Translations under genes and position numbers: made by a program | The notes under the pieces: generated by a model | Told to the model about the DNA's origin: nothing | Database searches by the model: none | Seen by the model: the letters and a program-made list of their open reading frames with translations, nothing else | NCBI GenBank assembly: GCA_903828265.1 | Contig: CAIKLL010000171.1 | Location: 1 to 56,625 of the forward strand | DNA from: an uncultured Rickettsiales bacterium | GTDB taxonomy: Bacteria > Pseudomonadota > Alphaproteobacteria > Rickettsiales > Rickettsiaceae | Length of the DNA: 56,625 nt | Direction: 5' to 3' | Shown here: one piece after another, positions 27,181-36,429 of the stretch | Position numbering within the stretch: the first letter of the stretch is position 1 | Layout of the letters: each line of letters begins with the position of its first letter

Positions 27181-28122
27181 ATGATAGAATTGCAAGTTGA
27201 AAACATTGTAAAAACAAGACTAGATAGATTTCTAAGGCAAAAATTTGCCTATTTAACTCAAGGAGTTATCGAAAAAAATTTACGAAAAGGACAAATCAAG
27301 GTAAATGCTAAAAAAGCAAAAGCACATACTAGAATTTGTAAAGGTGATGTAGTAAATATTGCTAACTGTCTTATAAACGAAAATCTTACCGTACTGCAAA
27401 AAACTTTTTTTTCTCCTGCTACCATTTCACTAGCTGACAAAATTCTTAATGAATATCTTATCTTTTCGTGTGATCAATTTATAGCCATTAATAAACCTAA
27501 TGGTATTGCTCCGCAGGGCGGTAGCAAGATAACTATCAGCATAGATCATGCCTTGCAATATTTAAATAAAACTGAAAAAAGTCAGTATAAATTAGTTCAT
27601 AGGTTGGATAAAGATACGAGTGGGGTTTTCATTATAGCTAAAAATTTAAATAGTGCCATTCTACTTACGGAAGCATTCAGGGAAAAACAAATACAAAAAA
27701 CTTATATAGCAATATTAACAGGTAATATGTCCTTTATTCCTAAAGAAGGAACTATTGAAAGCTATATTGGTAAAGAAAAATCTGGAATCCATGAAATAGT
27801 TAAAGAAAGTGAAAATGGAAAATTTGCAAAAACTCTATATCAAATATTAGCACTTAACAACGATAGTGCTATAGTAAAATATAATCCTTTAACCGGCAGA
27901 ATGCACCAATTAAGATATCATAGCAAACAACTAGGATTTCCAATTTTAGGAGACTTAAAATATGGCGGGCTACCTTTTAAAAGGATGATGTTACATGCAC
28001 TAGAAATTACAATTCCGGCAAAAATATTCGGTAAGGAACAAGTGATCAGGGCTCCTTTGGATAAAATTTTTGAGCCCTATTTTGAGAAAATTAACCCTTT
28101 ATTAAAATTGAAGGAGCGGTAA
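27181..28122 (+). CDS. rluC: RluC/RluD-family 23S rRNA pseudouridine synthase
   Basis: A 313-residue enzyme. An N-terminal S4 RNA-binding domain (RLDRFLRQKFAYLTQGVIEK, then KGQIKVNAKKAKAHTRICKG) precedes the RluA-type catalytic domain. That domain has the active-site HRLDKDTSGVFIIAK with the catalytic Asp, LTGRMHQLRYHSKQLGFPIL as the second RNA-binding motif, and a final APLDKIF. Of the family members, RluC best fits the S4 domain and the I-x-x-N-K-P-x-G-I element, but RluD cannot be excluded from sequence alone. Confidence 0.88.
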   Translation: MIELQVENIVKTRLDRFLRQKFAYLTQGVIEKNLRKGQIKVNAKKAKAHTRICKGDVVNIANCLINENLTVLQKTFFSPATISLADKILNEYLIFSCDQFIAINKPNGIAPQGGSKITISIDHALQYLNKTEKSQYKLVHRLDKDTSGVFIIAKNLNSAILLTEAFREKQIQKTYIAILTGNMSFIPKEGTIESYIGKEKSGIHEIVKESENGKFAKTLYQILALNNDSAIVKYNPLTGRMHQLRYHSKQLGFPILGDLKYGGLPFKRMMLHALEITIPAKIFGKEQVIRAPLDKIFEPYFEKINPLLKLKER

Positions 28123-28127
28123 GGCTA

Positions 28128-28769
28128 CTATTCGTCGAGCTGAAAAATAAAGTATCCATCTCCAAGAGTAGTTATCTCTTGTTCTTCTTGTATAAACCCT
28201 TGTTCTAACGATTTTTTATTAACTTCTAAATCACTCTGTAAGGTAGTACCTATTCCTGAATCTTTATCACTACTACCTACCGAAAGAAAAGTATCATCAG
28301 TAAGTGATTCCGATGCTATTGGTCTAATGGATTTTAATGAAGAAGGAATAGGAATAGGCTCAGGTATAGCATGTAGTGAAATAGACGGAGTTTCTTTCAC
28401 TGATTCTGGAGCAGTAACCGATACTGCTGGTACTGAATCAATATTTTCTTTATTAGAAGCAGATAGTGGAGATAAAAGCACAGAAACATTCTCGAATTCT
28501 AATTTCTTTGCAACAGACAGTTCTTCTGCTAAAGACAAACTTTGTAAATCAGACCCAGACATAAAGCTATTAGACTCAAGCGAAGGAGATAAAATATCAA
28601 TTTTATCGGTTTCTATTTCTTCCTTAGCTGATTTAGAATAGCGAGTAGGTTTACCGACAACTAGCTCAACGCTACCTCCTTCATCAGATAATAAATTTTG
28701 TCCTATTTCCACTAAACTTTTTTTACTGGCTCGAAGTGGAATGTCTATAGGTTTAGTTGCTTTGGACAT
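28128..28769 (-). CDS. Uncharacterised Ser-rich, probably disordered protein
   Basis: About 213 residues with no transmembrane helix, signal peptide or domain I recognise. Low-complexity stretches rich in Ser, Pro, Glu and Asp run through it, including PEPIPIPSSLKSIRPIASES; the C-terminus ends GDGYFIFQLDE. I chose the ATG at 28769; an in-frame TTG at 28781 would add four residues. The G+C content is not visibly different from that of its neighbours. It lies convergent to the pseudouridine synthase with a 5-base gap. The composition is reminiscent of secreted effectors of intracellular bacteria, which is inference only. Confidence 0.6.
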   Translation of the reverse strand: MSKATKPIDIPLRASKKSLVEIGQNLLSDEGGSVELVVGKPTRYSKSAKEEIETDKIDILSPSLESNSFMSGSDLQSLSLAEELSVAKKLEFENVSVLLSPLSASNKENIDSVPAVSVTAPESVKETPSISLHAIPEPIPIPSSLKSIRPIASESLTDDTFLSVGSSDKDSGIGTTLQSDLEVNKKSLEQGFIQEEQEITTLGDGYFIFQLDE

Positions 28770-28869
28770 GGCCTTTCCCAATTTTTTACCGCTGCCATTA
28801 TACAGATTTATACTGTACGGGCTACTTATTTTATGGAAAATGGCTTGGAAATAGCCAATAATTTCAGGA

Positions 28870-29080
28870 GCTTATCGAATTTAAACCTCCTTATACCTAT
28901 GTTAGGTTAAAATCTCAAGAAAGAACCACTTTAGCCGTTGAATAAAGTCCACCATCAGAGAACTTTTGATAAGGTGGGTTCAGTAATTACATCACCACGG
29001 TGATGCAAGTGACCAATCCCTTAAAAATGCTTATTGTCCTGGGGGTTTTTTATCTACTCTGACGCACTAAGCAGCCCTTA
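28870..29080 (-). ncRNA. ssrS: Candidate 6S RNA downstream of zapA
   Basis: The 311-base gap between zapA and the Ser-rich gene holds a structured region richer in G+C than its surroundings. On the minus strand, starting just after the zapA stop, there is a strong hairpin GCATCACC/GGTGATGT, flanked by GGG...CCC and further short pairings that build a rod-like fold. A second hairpin pairs CCACC..ATCA with TGAT..GGTGG. In many Proteobacteria ssrS follows zapA directly on the same strand, which is the main reason for the call. I cannot confirm the conserved 6S bulge, and the ends are approximate. Confidence 0.42.
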
Positions 29081-29091
29081 AGTTACTTTTA

Positions 29092-29400
29092 TCATCTTTC
29101 TAATTTTTCTGCAACTACTTTTAGTTCATTAAATATTGAAGATAATAGGACTTGAAAGTCTTCATTAGTCTCTTTTGCTATATCTTCTGCTTCTAAGTTT
29201 GTTTGCTTTTGCTTATTATCCAAAAGATTAAGTGCAACCATAACAAGCAAAAGTTCAAAAGAAGCAGAAGGATTAGACTGCTTTACTTTATTTATTTCAT
29301 TATCCAATTTTGCAGCAAGAGAATAAAGCTCAGCATGACTTTCTTCCGGACAATATAATTTAAAATCTCTATTACTTAGAGTTATTGTTACTATCGACAT
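29092..29400 (-). CDS. zapA: Cell division protein ZapA
   Basis: A 102-residue Z-ring stabiliser that bundles FtsZ filaments. The N-terminal part, VTITLSNRDFKLYCPEESHA followed by ELYSLAAKLDNEINKV, matches the ZapA domain, and FELLLVMVALNLLDNKQK followed by a coiled-coil helix fits its second half. The start overlaps the end of the upstream coiled-coil gene by 29 bases. Confidence 0.88.
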   Translation of the reverse strand: MSIVTITLSNRDFKLYCPEESHAELYSLAAKLDNEINKVKQSNPSASFELLLVMVALNLLDNKQKQTNLEAEDIAKETNEDFQVLLSSIFNELKVVAEKLER

Positions 29401-29614
29401 AATGATTTCTTATTTGTTCTAATTCTTTAATATACTCTTTAATTTGATTAAGAACTGCTTGATTACTATTTTTTAATTCTTGATTCTGCATTTTTAACTC
29501 TTCAATCTGCCTATCTTTCAAATTTAATTCAAAGATAAGCTTGTCTACATTTTTATTAATCTGTTTTATAAGGTATATCAGAGCTTTCTTGTCTACTTCC
29601 ATCGTTTCCGTCAT
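29372..29614 (-). CDS. Short coiled-coil protein upstream of zapA
   Basis: An 80-residue protein that is almost entirely a predicted coiled coil, with heptads in LNLKDRQIEELKMQNQEL and KNSNQAVLNQIKEYIKELEQ. In many alphaproteobacteria a small coiled-coil gene of the DUF4164/TIGR02449 type precedes zapA, so it is probably a partner in division. Its start region overlaps the RodZ-like gene by up to 59 bases in another frame, an unusually long overlap. A second Met codon at 29602 would shorten it only slightly. I see no other start that removes the overlap. Confidence 0.65.
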   Translation of the reverse strand: MTETMEVDKKALIYLIKQINKNVDKLIFELNLKDRQIEELKMQNQELKNSNQAVLNQIKEYIKELEQIRNHYVDSNNNSK

Positions 29615-29987
29615 CTGATTGAGTTGTTATCAGTAATTCTTCTGGGTAAGTCTTTAAAAAATCGTATAGTGCTACTACTATAGTCAGCAAAATAATAGAA
29701 CCAATAATTATATATTTAGTATATTTTTTAGTAATAATGGGCACTTTAGCTCCATCTAGAGCTTGGGTAACTAGTAAATTATTATCAGGCTTATTCTCTA
29801 AATGATCTACTCCTAGAAATTCGCAATATAATTTTTTATATCCTTTCTCATATACTTTTCCGGGCATTATTTCATAATTTCCTTCTTCAAGAGCAAGCAA
29901 ATACTGCTTACGGATATTTAATTTGTCAGCAACATACTCAATACTATACCCTGCCGCTTCTCGTGCTTCTCGGAGTCTAGAAGTCAT
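29556..29987 (-). CDS. RodZ-like helix-turn-helix membrane protein
   Basis: A 143-residue protein. The N-terminus is a RodZ-type HTH_25 domain: RLREAREAAGYSIEYVADKL, IRKQYLLALEEGNYEIMPGK and VYEKGYKKLYCEFLGVD, with the conserved E-G and P-G-x-x-Y-x-K-G-Y. One transmembrane helix follows (IIIGSIILLTIVVALYDFL), then a short tail. Full-length RodZ has a large periplasmic domain (DUF4115) that is missing here. RodZ links MreB to the cell wall machinery. The gene begins 2 bases after the NAD-GDH gene ends. Confidence 0.8.
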   Translation of the reverse strand: MTSRLREAREAAGYSIEYVADKLNIRKQYLLALEEGNYEIMPGKVYEKGYKKLYCEFLGVDHLENKPDNNLLVTQALDGAKVPIITKKYTKYIIIGSIILLTIVVALYDFLKTYPEELLITTQSDDGNDGSRQESSDIPYKTD

Positions 29988-29989
29988 AT

Positions 29990-32900
29990 TTATTCATTAA
30001 ATTTCCTTAAAAATAATTCAAACTTTTTATTAGCTAATATAAGCATATTTAAATTAACTGTTTCTTGTAATTTAAGTTCTTTTACAAAATCAGTAAAAAT
30101 ACCGGCTCTGAAGTTATTGTTATTAATCCAACTTAATAAATCAACCCTATTTTGATATTTTTTTGCTATTGCTGTAACAAACCTTCTCTGTTTATCATAA
30201 AAATCATCTTTCAGGGATTGAATTGAGAGCCTATTCCAATAAGAATCGTCTATCTGCGCATCACACAATTTCCGAAGCCAATCAATATGCAGTAAATCGC
30301 CACTTTGAAAATATAAATTTGCAACGTCTTCATCTTTTGAATTAGTAATTTTAGCAACATAAATAATATCGAATGCCGATACTAATGATTCCAGCGAAGC
30401 TACAGCTTTTGCCAGGCTCTCTGGAACGCCTGCTTCTTTATAAGTATTAATTTTACTATAAAATTTTGTTTTAGTTTCACCAACCAGAAGTTTTGCCATT
30501 AAATTAGTTATTCGGTGTATTTGCTCTTTGTACTCATCTATTGCTTCCAAAATATTGAGAGGAGACTTAGTATTTTTTATAAACCAGCTAATACCCCTAC
30601 GCATTATTTTGGCAAGATCAGTAAACATATCTACTTTTATTTCTGCAGTAATTGTTTTACCTAGATTTTCTACCTTTTTCCATAACCCGTCTAAATCAAA
30701 TAATTCACAAATTACTATATAACCTCTTGCAACGTCGCATAAATCACCACCTGTTTCTTTTTTAATATCTGTGATTAACGCTCCTCCTAGTTGATTAACT
30801 AATTTATTAGCTATAACAGTAACTATAATCTCCTTTTTTAAAGGATGGTTCAAAATTTGGTCCCTGAACCTATCCCTCATTAGACGAGGAAAATAATTAA
30901 ATAAATACTTCTCGAAGTATTTATCTTCAGCAATAGTTGAACCCATTAGTTGCCTTTCTACTGACATTTTGCTATATGACAATAGCACTGCGAGCTCTGG
31001 TCTTGTTATTTTTTGTTTTACAAGTGCTCTCCGTGAAAGTTCTGACAAGGCGGGTAAAAATTCAACTTCCCTGTTTAGCAACCCTTCTTGTTCTAAATTA
31101 CGTATTAACTGTCCAAAATTTTCAATATTTAAAACCGGTGTCTTTTGGGCAATGGTAATTGCTTGATTTTGGTCATAATTATCGGTTAATACTAATTCCT
31201 CCACTTGGTTAGTCATCTTTTGTAACAAATGGTTGCGTTCTTCTATAGTAGAATTACCCGAAGCAACCGCAATATTTAAAGCGATTTTAATATTTACTTC
31301 GTGATCAGAACAATCAACGCCGGCAGAATTATCAATAAAATCAGTATTTATACGTCCTCCACAAAGAGCATATTCAATTCTACCAAGCTGAGAAACTCCA
31401 AGGTTTCCCCCTTCACAGATTACTTTTGCCCGTATATCTTTAGCATCACAACGTAAATTATCATTGGATTTATCACCGATATCTACATTATTTTCTGATG
31501 AGGCTTTAATATATGTTCCTATTCCGCCATTCCATAATAGATCCACCTCAGCTTTTAGAATAGCCTTAATTAAATCATTAGGAGTAACAGAATTAGTTTC
31601 TAAATTAAGAAGGGTCTGTATTTCCTTAGATATATTAACAAGCTTTGCCGTCCTTTCGAAAACGCCTCCGCCTTTAGAAATTAATTCATGGTTATAATCT
31701 GACCATTTACTCCCCGGCATATTAAATAACCGTTGCCTTTCTTTATAACTTATCTTGCAGTCCGGATTTGGATCTATAAAAATATGCATATGATTAAAAG
31801 CCGCTACCAATTTTATATATTTGGAAAGCAACATCCCGTTACCGAATACATCTCCCGACATATCTCCAATACCAATTACTGTAAATGGCTCCGACTGAAT
31901 ATCTATGCCCATATCGTAAAAATGAGAACGAGCTGAAATCCAAGCTCCTTTAGCAGTAATACCCATCTTTTTATGATCATAACCGAGTGATCCGCCAGAA
32001 GCAAAAGCATCACCGAGCCAGAAATTATACTCAAGTGAAACATGATTAGCATAATCAGAAAAAGATGCTGTTCCTTTATCTGCTGCTACTACTAAATATG
32101 GATCATCATTATCGTAAATCACGGTTTTTGCTGGCCGTACTACCTCCCCATTAATCAAATTATCAGTAATATCTAAAAGTCCTCTCAAGAAGTTTTGATA
32201 ACATGCAACAACTTTTGCCATATACTCCGCTCGAGAGGAGCCTTTTTGTTCAAATTTAACGAAGAAACAACCTTTTGATCCTACTGGTACTATAACAGCA
32301 TTTTTAGCCATCTGAGCCTTCATCAAGCCGAGTACCTCTAGTCTATAATCCTCTCCCCTATCCGACCACCTAATTCCGCCTCGCGCAACTTTTCCACCTC
32401 TAAGATGAATACCCTCAAACTCATTAGAATAAATAAAAATTTCGGCATAAGGCTTTGGTAGTGGTAAATCTGGTACCTTATGCGAATCGAATTTAAAAGA
32501 GATATAAGGTTTTATTTCATCACCTTTTGTTTGGTAGAAATTAGTTCTAGTGATTGCCTTAATAATTTGATACATATTACGCAGGACTTTGTCCTCTGTA
32601 CTATTGGAAACTCCATCAAGATAATTATCCAGATCCTTCCTTAGGGATTTTACCATTTTTTTTGAATATAATTCCGGATCAAATAATGCGATGAAAAGCT
32701 TTACAAGCAACTCTGTAAATTTATAATGTTTTATTAACGTGAGGTGAACATATGTTTTTCCATAAGAAATACCGGTTTGATGTAAATAAGTTGTTAAGGC
32801 TTTTAATAGATAAATTTTTTGCCAATCCATTCCAGAAATAACGAGTAATTTACTTAAAGAATCGCTTGGAAATATTCCCTCGTTAATTTTCTCAAGAGCT

Positions 32901-34780
32901 ACTTCGATATTTTTCTTTAATATGCTAAATGGAATTTCTATTTCTATATGGCTTGCTAAAATAAATTCATAAATCCAGCTCTGCTTAATTTCATTTGTTT
33001 CTTTTATTATAAAACTTTGTTCATCAATTGCTATAAAACCTAAATTCTCTATAGCAGGCAAGGTATCAGAAAGAGTTAAAAATACCGATGGGCTATAAAT
33101 TTTTAAAATGAACTCCGACGGTGATTTCTGTAAGAGGTTAAAAACGGTTTTATTTAAATCGGAAGCTTTTTTCAGGTTATCGATATCCTCAATTGTATTA
33201 CTTGCATTAAATTTATGCTTATATTCAGGAGGAAAAGCAAATTCTAGTTGCTTATGTTTTAGCCCACCTTCATACTCTCCATATTTTTCGCATAATTTAT
33301 CTAATAAAGAGTCTGACCAATTAGTAGTGATTTTTATCAGATCTTCTTCTAGTTCCTGAGGATTAAAATTCAGTTTACTTTTATCTTTTACGGGAATAGT
33401 AGCAAAAAGGTGAGAGAAATCTTGAGCTAGTACGGTTATATTATCGGTAATAATTTCACTATCAAACTTTTCAGATAGGTAGTGGCTAATTGTATTATAC
33501 ACGTCCGGCGTTAGACGGTTCCTTGGCATAAAAATGATAATATTAATAAAGGATCCGGCCCAATCTTGTTGGATAAATAACTTTAATTTTTTACTACGCA
33601 TGCTTGAAAGCATGTGAAGGCACATACAATACAAATCAGTTTCATCAATTTGTATTAAAGTATCACGAGGTAAAGATTCGATAATATTTTTTAACTTTTT
33701 AGAGTTATAATTGTTTAAAGGGAACCCTGACTCATCAAGTACGTAATTCATCTTTCCGCGTAAAATAGGCACACTTTTTATGGATTGGTAATAGATGGCC
33801 ATTCCATAAAGTCCAAAAATTATGCTACTTGATATATATTGACCCTTTTCGTCTAGATGCTTAATTAGGATATAATCTACAAGTGCATTGCGATGCACCG
33901 GTGATATCTTGTTAAGCTTACCAAGCATTGCAAGCTTATTATAGTAATAATCCCTTTTAGAAAATTCTATTATAGTCTCTAGTTCTTTTTTATTATCTTG
34001 CCAAATATCTTTTACCCCATCTTCATGGGTTATTTGCATGGAAGAAATATCAAATTCCACCATACCAAGAAAAGTAAAATTATCTTTCTGGAGCCAATTT
34101 AGAAAATCCATAGTTTCTTCGGCGGGCAGGCCTCTTTCCTCGTACACATCCTTATGGCGGGCTATATCATTAATTACGGTAATTAACTTATTTAACAACG
34201 TTTGCCATGAGTTGTAGGTATAATCAACTAAATCAATAATTTTATTTATTTCTTTCTTTAAGATTTCTATAGTTTTTTCATTAAAATTTCCTAGTGCTTT
34301 AATAAATACTAGTGATTCTCTTGAGGCTTCTTCCCCAGTAGAAACAATATCAATTAAATTACCGTTTTTATCTCTTTTAGAAAAAACTACCGGGTGAAAC
34401 GTAAAAATAGTTTGTAACCCCAATCTAGAGGTTAAACAATTTAAGGAATCAATAATAAAAGGTCGATTCTCAATGATTATTAATATCGTAATAGAGTTGT
34501 TATTCTGAAATTTCACTTTTGAAATTTCAATTTTTCTTTCTTCATTTCTTCTTTGTTTAAAAAATTCGAAAGCTTCATCAGTAAAATCACCGAATAGTGA
34601 TATCTTATCTTTTGATCTATAATCGACGGGAATATAAGTTAAAAACCTCTGGGCAAATTTTCTATATAAATCACCTTTTTTCTTTGCTTTTACTAAATTA
34701 AGTATATCAGGGGTAAAATCATCAATTATGCAATTAAGTTTGCTTAAAGATAAATAATTATTGTTTTCATTATCATTCAT
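29990..34780 (-). CDS. gdhB: NAD-specific glutamate dehydrogenase (L_180 large type)
   Basis: A 1596-residue enzyme that oxidatively deaminates glutamate to 2-oxoglutarate, feeding host-derived glutamate into the TCA cycle, a main carbon and energy source for rickettsiae. The N-terminal ~700 residues are a regulatory/ACT-containing region. The catalytic core is HLRGGKVARGGIRWSDRGED, YRLEVLGLMKAQMAKNAVI and VPVGSKGCFFVK, with substrate and lysine residues, then the nucleotide-binding GIGDMSGDVFGNGMLLS. VICEGGNLGVSQLGRIEYAL and DNSAGVDCSDHEVNIK follow. Length is normal for the L_180 class. It is the first gene of the minus-strand series toward zapA, and it is divergent from mnmE. Confidence 0.96.
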   Translation of the reverse strand: MNDNENNNYLSLSKLNCIIDDFTPDILNLVKAKKKGDLYRKFAQRFLTYIPVDYRSKDKISLFGDFTDEAFEFFKQRRNEERKIEISKVKFQNNNSITILIIIENRPFIIDSLNCLTSRLGLQTIFTFHPVVFSKRDKNGNLIDIVSTGEEASRESLVFIKALGNFNEKTIEILKKEINKIIDLVDYTYNSWQTLLNKLITVINDIARHKDVYEERGLPAEETMDFLNWLQKDNFTFLGMVEFDISSMQITHEDGVKDIWQDNKKELETIIEFSKRDYYYNKLAMLGKLNKISPVHRNALVDYILIKHLDEKGQYISSSIIFGLYGMAIYYQSIKSVPILRGKMNYVLDESGFPLNNYNSKKLKNIIESLPRDTLIQIDETDLYCMCLHMLSSMRSKKLKLFIQQDWAGSFINIIIFMPRNRLTPDVYNTISHYLSEKFDSEIITDNITVLAQDFSHLFATIPVKDKSKLNFNPQELEEDLIKITTNWSDSLLDKLCEKYGEYEGGLKHKQLEFAFPPEYKHKFNASNTIEDIDNLKKASDLNKTVFNLLQKSPSEFILKIYSPSVFLTLSDTLPAIENLGFIAIDEQSFIIKETNEIKQSWIYEFILASHIEIEIPFSILKKNIEVALEKINEGIFPSDSLSKLLVISGMDWQKIYLLKALTTYLHQTGISYGKTYVHLTLIKHYKFTELLVKLFIALFDPELYSKKMVKSLRKDLDNYLDGVSNSTEDKVLRNMYQIIKAITRTNFYQTKGDEIKPYISFKFDSHKVPDLPLPKPYAEIFIYSNEFEGIHLRGGKVARGGIRWSDRGEDYRLEVLGLMKAQMAKNAVIVPVGSKGCFFVKFEQKGSSRAEYMAKVVACYQNFLRGLLDITDNLINGEVVRPAKTVIYDNDDPYLVVAADKGTASFSDYANHVSLEYNFWLGDAFASGGSLGYDHKKMGITAKGAWISARSHFYDMGIDIQSEPFTVIGIGDMSGDVFGNGMLLSKYIKLVAAFNHMHIFIDPNPDCKISYKERQRLFNMPGSKWSDYNHELISKGGGVFERTAKLVNISKEIQTLLNLETNSVTPNDLIKAILKAEVDLLWNGGIGTYIKASSENNVDIGDKSNDNLRCDAKDIRAKVICEGGNLGVSQLGRIEYALCGGRINTDFIDNSAGVDCSDHEVNIKIALNIAVASGNSTIEERNHLLQKMTNQVEELVLTDNYDQNQAITIAQKTPVLNIENFGQLIRNLEQEGLLNREVEFLPALSELSRRALVKQKITRPELAVLLSYSKMSVERQLMGSTIAEDKYFEKYLFNYFPRLMRDRFRDQILNHPLKKEIIVTVIANKLVNQLGGALITDIKKETGGDLCDVARGYIVICELFDLDGLWKKVENLGKTITAEIKVDMFTDLAKIMRRGISWFIKNTKSPLNILEAIDEYKEQIHRITNLMAKLLVGETKTKFYSKINTYKEAGVPESLAKAVASLESLVSAFDIIYVAKITNSKDEDVANLYFQSGDLLHIDWLRKLCDAQIDDSYWNRLSIQSLKDDFYDKQRRFVTAIAKKYQNRVDLLSWINNNNFRAGIFTDFVKELKLQETVNLNMLILANKKFELFLRKFNE

Positions 34781-34827
34781 GGTCTACCTAATACTCTTAA
34801 ATAGCTTTAAAATATGGAAGTTAACGG

Positions 34828-34833
34828 TATAAT
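34828..34833 (+). promoter_or_regulatory. Possible -10 element of mnmE
   Basis: TATAAT is a perfect -10 hexamer 40 bases before the mnmE start. The sequence 17 bases upstream (CTTTAA at 34805-34810) is a poor -35. The gap is a divergent promoter region shared with the NAD-GDH gene. Confidence 0.35.
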
Positions 34834-34873
34834 ATAAGAAATGTAAATATCTATCAACAATTAAGGATAGTTA

Positions 34874-36232
34874 ATGAATACAATTTTTGCTCAATCTTCT
34901 GGTCGGGGAAAAGCCGGGGTGACTGTTTACAGAATATCAGGACCAAGTAGCTTATCCGCCCTGGAAAAACTAACTAGTAGCCAAATAACGGTATTACAAC
35001 CACGAAAAATGTATTTACGTACAATTTTTCATCCCGAAACCGGTATCCAGATAGATAAGGCACTGATCGTTTATTTTAATGCAAATTCCAGTTTTACAGG
35101 GGAAGAATCGGCCGAAATACACGTTCATGGCAGTATAGCAGTAATAAAATTACTTAACCAGGCATTAAGTTTGTTAGATGACTTAAGAGTTGCTGAACCC
35201 GGAGAATTTACTAAAAGAGCTTTTTTAAACGGTAAATTTGATTTAACGGCAGCTGAAGGCCTTGCCGATCTTATCGACGCAGAAACGGAATTACAGCATA
35301 AGCAGGCTATAAGACAACTCGGCGGCGGATTAGAAGTAATATATACAAATTGGCGTAAGCAACTTCTTAAAATTATGTCTTTAATTGAAGCTTATATTGA
35401 TTTTCCCGATGAAGAGATCCCCTCTGAAGTACTGACGCATACTAAAGATAATATCAATAATTTATGCCGTGAAATTTCTAATCATTTGAGAGATAATAAT
35501 AGAGGAGAACGCCTCAGGAGCGGCTTAAAACTAGCAATAGCAGGAAAACCTAATGTCGGTAAGTCCAGTTTGATGAATTTGCTGCTTAAAAGAGAAATAG
35601 CTATTGTTTCAAATATTGCCGGTACTACGAGAGACGTTATTGAAGGCCATCTTGATATAGGAGGATACCCGATTATTCTTCAAGATACAGCTGGAATTAG
35701 AGATAATAGCTTGGATGAAATCGAGCAAATCGGCATAAAAAAATCCAAGGAAACCCTAAAGCATTCTGACATCAAAATTATTATGTATGAGGTGCAAGAA
35801 TTCAATGAAAAAGACATAGCACCTTTTATAGATTTCATTGATGATAATACGATAGTTGTTTTTAATAAAATAGATGAGGTATCAGGTCGTGATTATAATC
35901 ATTTGAGCATGTTTATGCCTTATATACCTAAGCATATACTCTACATATCCGCCAAAACCGGCAAAAATATGGAGAAATTAATGGAACATATTTGCCAGAT
36001 TGCTGAACAAATAGCTAGTCCTTCAGAAAATCCCCAAATTACGAGAGAACGTCACAGAACTCAGCTGTCTAATGCTTTTGAGGCCCTAAGCAATTTAAAA
36101 CTTGAAAATGATCTGGTTTTAGCAGCAGAAGATATTAGAATGACTATAAGATACCTTAGTAATATCACGGGCATTATAACAGTAGATGAGATCTTAGGCG
36201 AAATATTTAGTAATTTCTGCATCGGCAAATAA
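34874..36232 (+). CDS. mnmE: tRNA modification GTPase MnmE (TrmE)
   Basis: With MnmG, modifies U34 in tRNAs reading A/G-ending codons. The 452-residue protein has the N-terminal folate-binding domain (FAQSSGRGKAGVTVYRISGP, FTGEESAEIHVHGS, GEFTKRAFLNGKFDLTAAEG). The inserted G domain follows: AIAGKPNVGKSSLMNLLLK, GTTRDV, DTAGI and NKID. The C-terminus ends in the catalytic CIGK. Length and motifs are standard. Stand-alone gene with a short upstream divergent region. Confidence 0.97.
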   Translation: MNTIFAQSSGRGKAGVTVYRISGPSSLSALEKLTSSQITVLQPRKMYLRTIFHPETGIQIDKALIVYFNANSSFTGEESAEIHVHGSIAVIKLLNQALSLLDDLRVAEPGEFTKRAFLNGKFDLTAAEGLADLIDAETELQHKQAIRQLGGGLEVIYTNWRKQLLKIMSLIEAYIDFPDEEIPSEVLTHTKDNINNLCREISNHLRDNNRGERLRSGLKLAIAGKPNVGKSSLMNLLLKREIAIVSNIAGTTRDVIEGHLDIGGYPIILQDTAGIRDNSLDEIEQIGIKKSKETLKHSDIKIIMYEVQEFNEKDIAPFIDFIDDNTIVVFNKIDEVSGRDYNHLSMFMPYIPKHILYISAKTGKNMEKLMEHICQIAEQIASPSENPQITRERHRTQLSNAFEALSNLKLENDLVLAAEDIRMTIRYLSNITGIITVDEILGEIFSNFCIGK

Positions 36233-36429
36233 AAATAATGTACTTTTTTAGGTATTATCGGGCTCCGTTACCTGGTTGAATAGTTTATCATAACTTCTAT
36301 CTGAAGTTGCCCTTGACTTTTCCCTATAGTTTTCTTAAGTTACCTATAAAAATTACTCTGCACGATAATTAAACTTGTAAAATACAATTAATCTACACAA
36401 AAATAATAACCTTAAATTTAATCCTATTT

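Noticed and set aside
28327-28641. 104-residue open frame antisense to the Ser-rich protein
   Set aside because: Its composition is only the mirror of the low-complexity gene; neither has known homologues, but the minus-strand frame is twice as long and has an upstream start.
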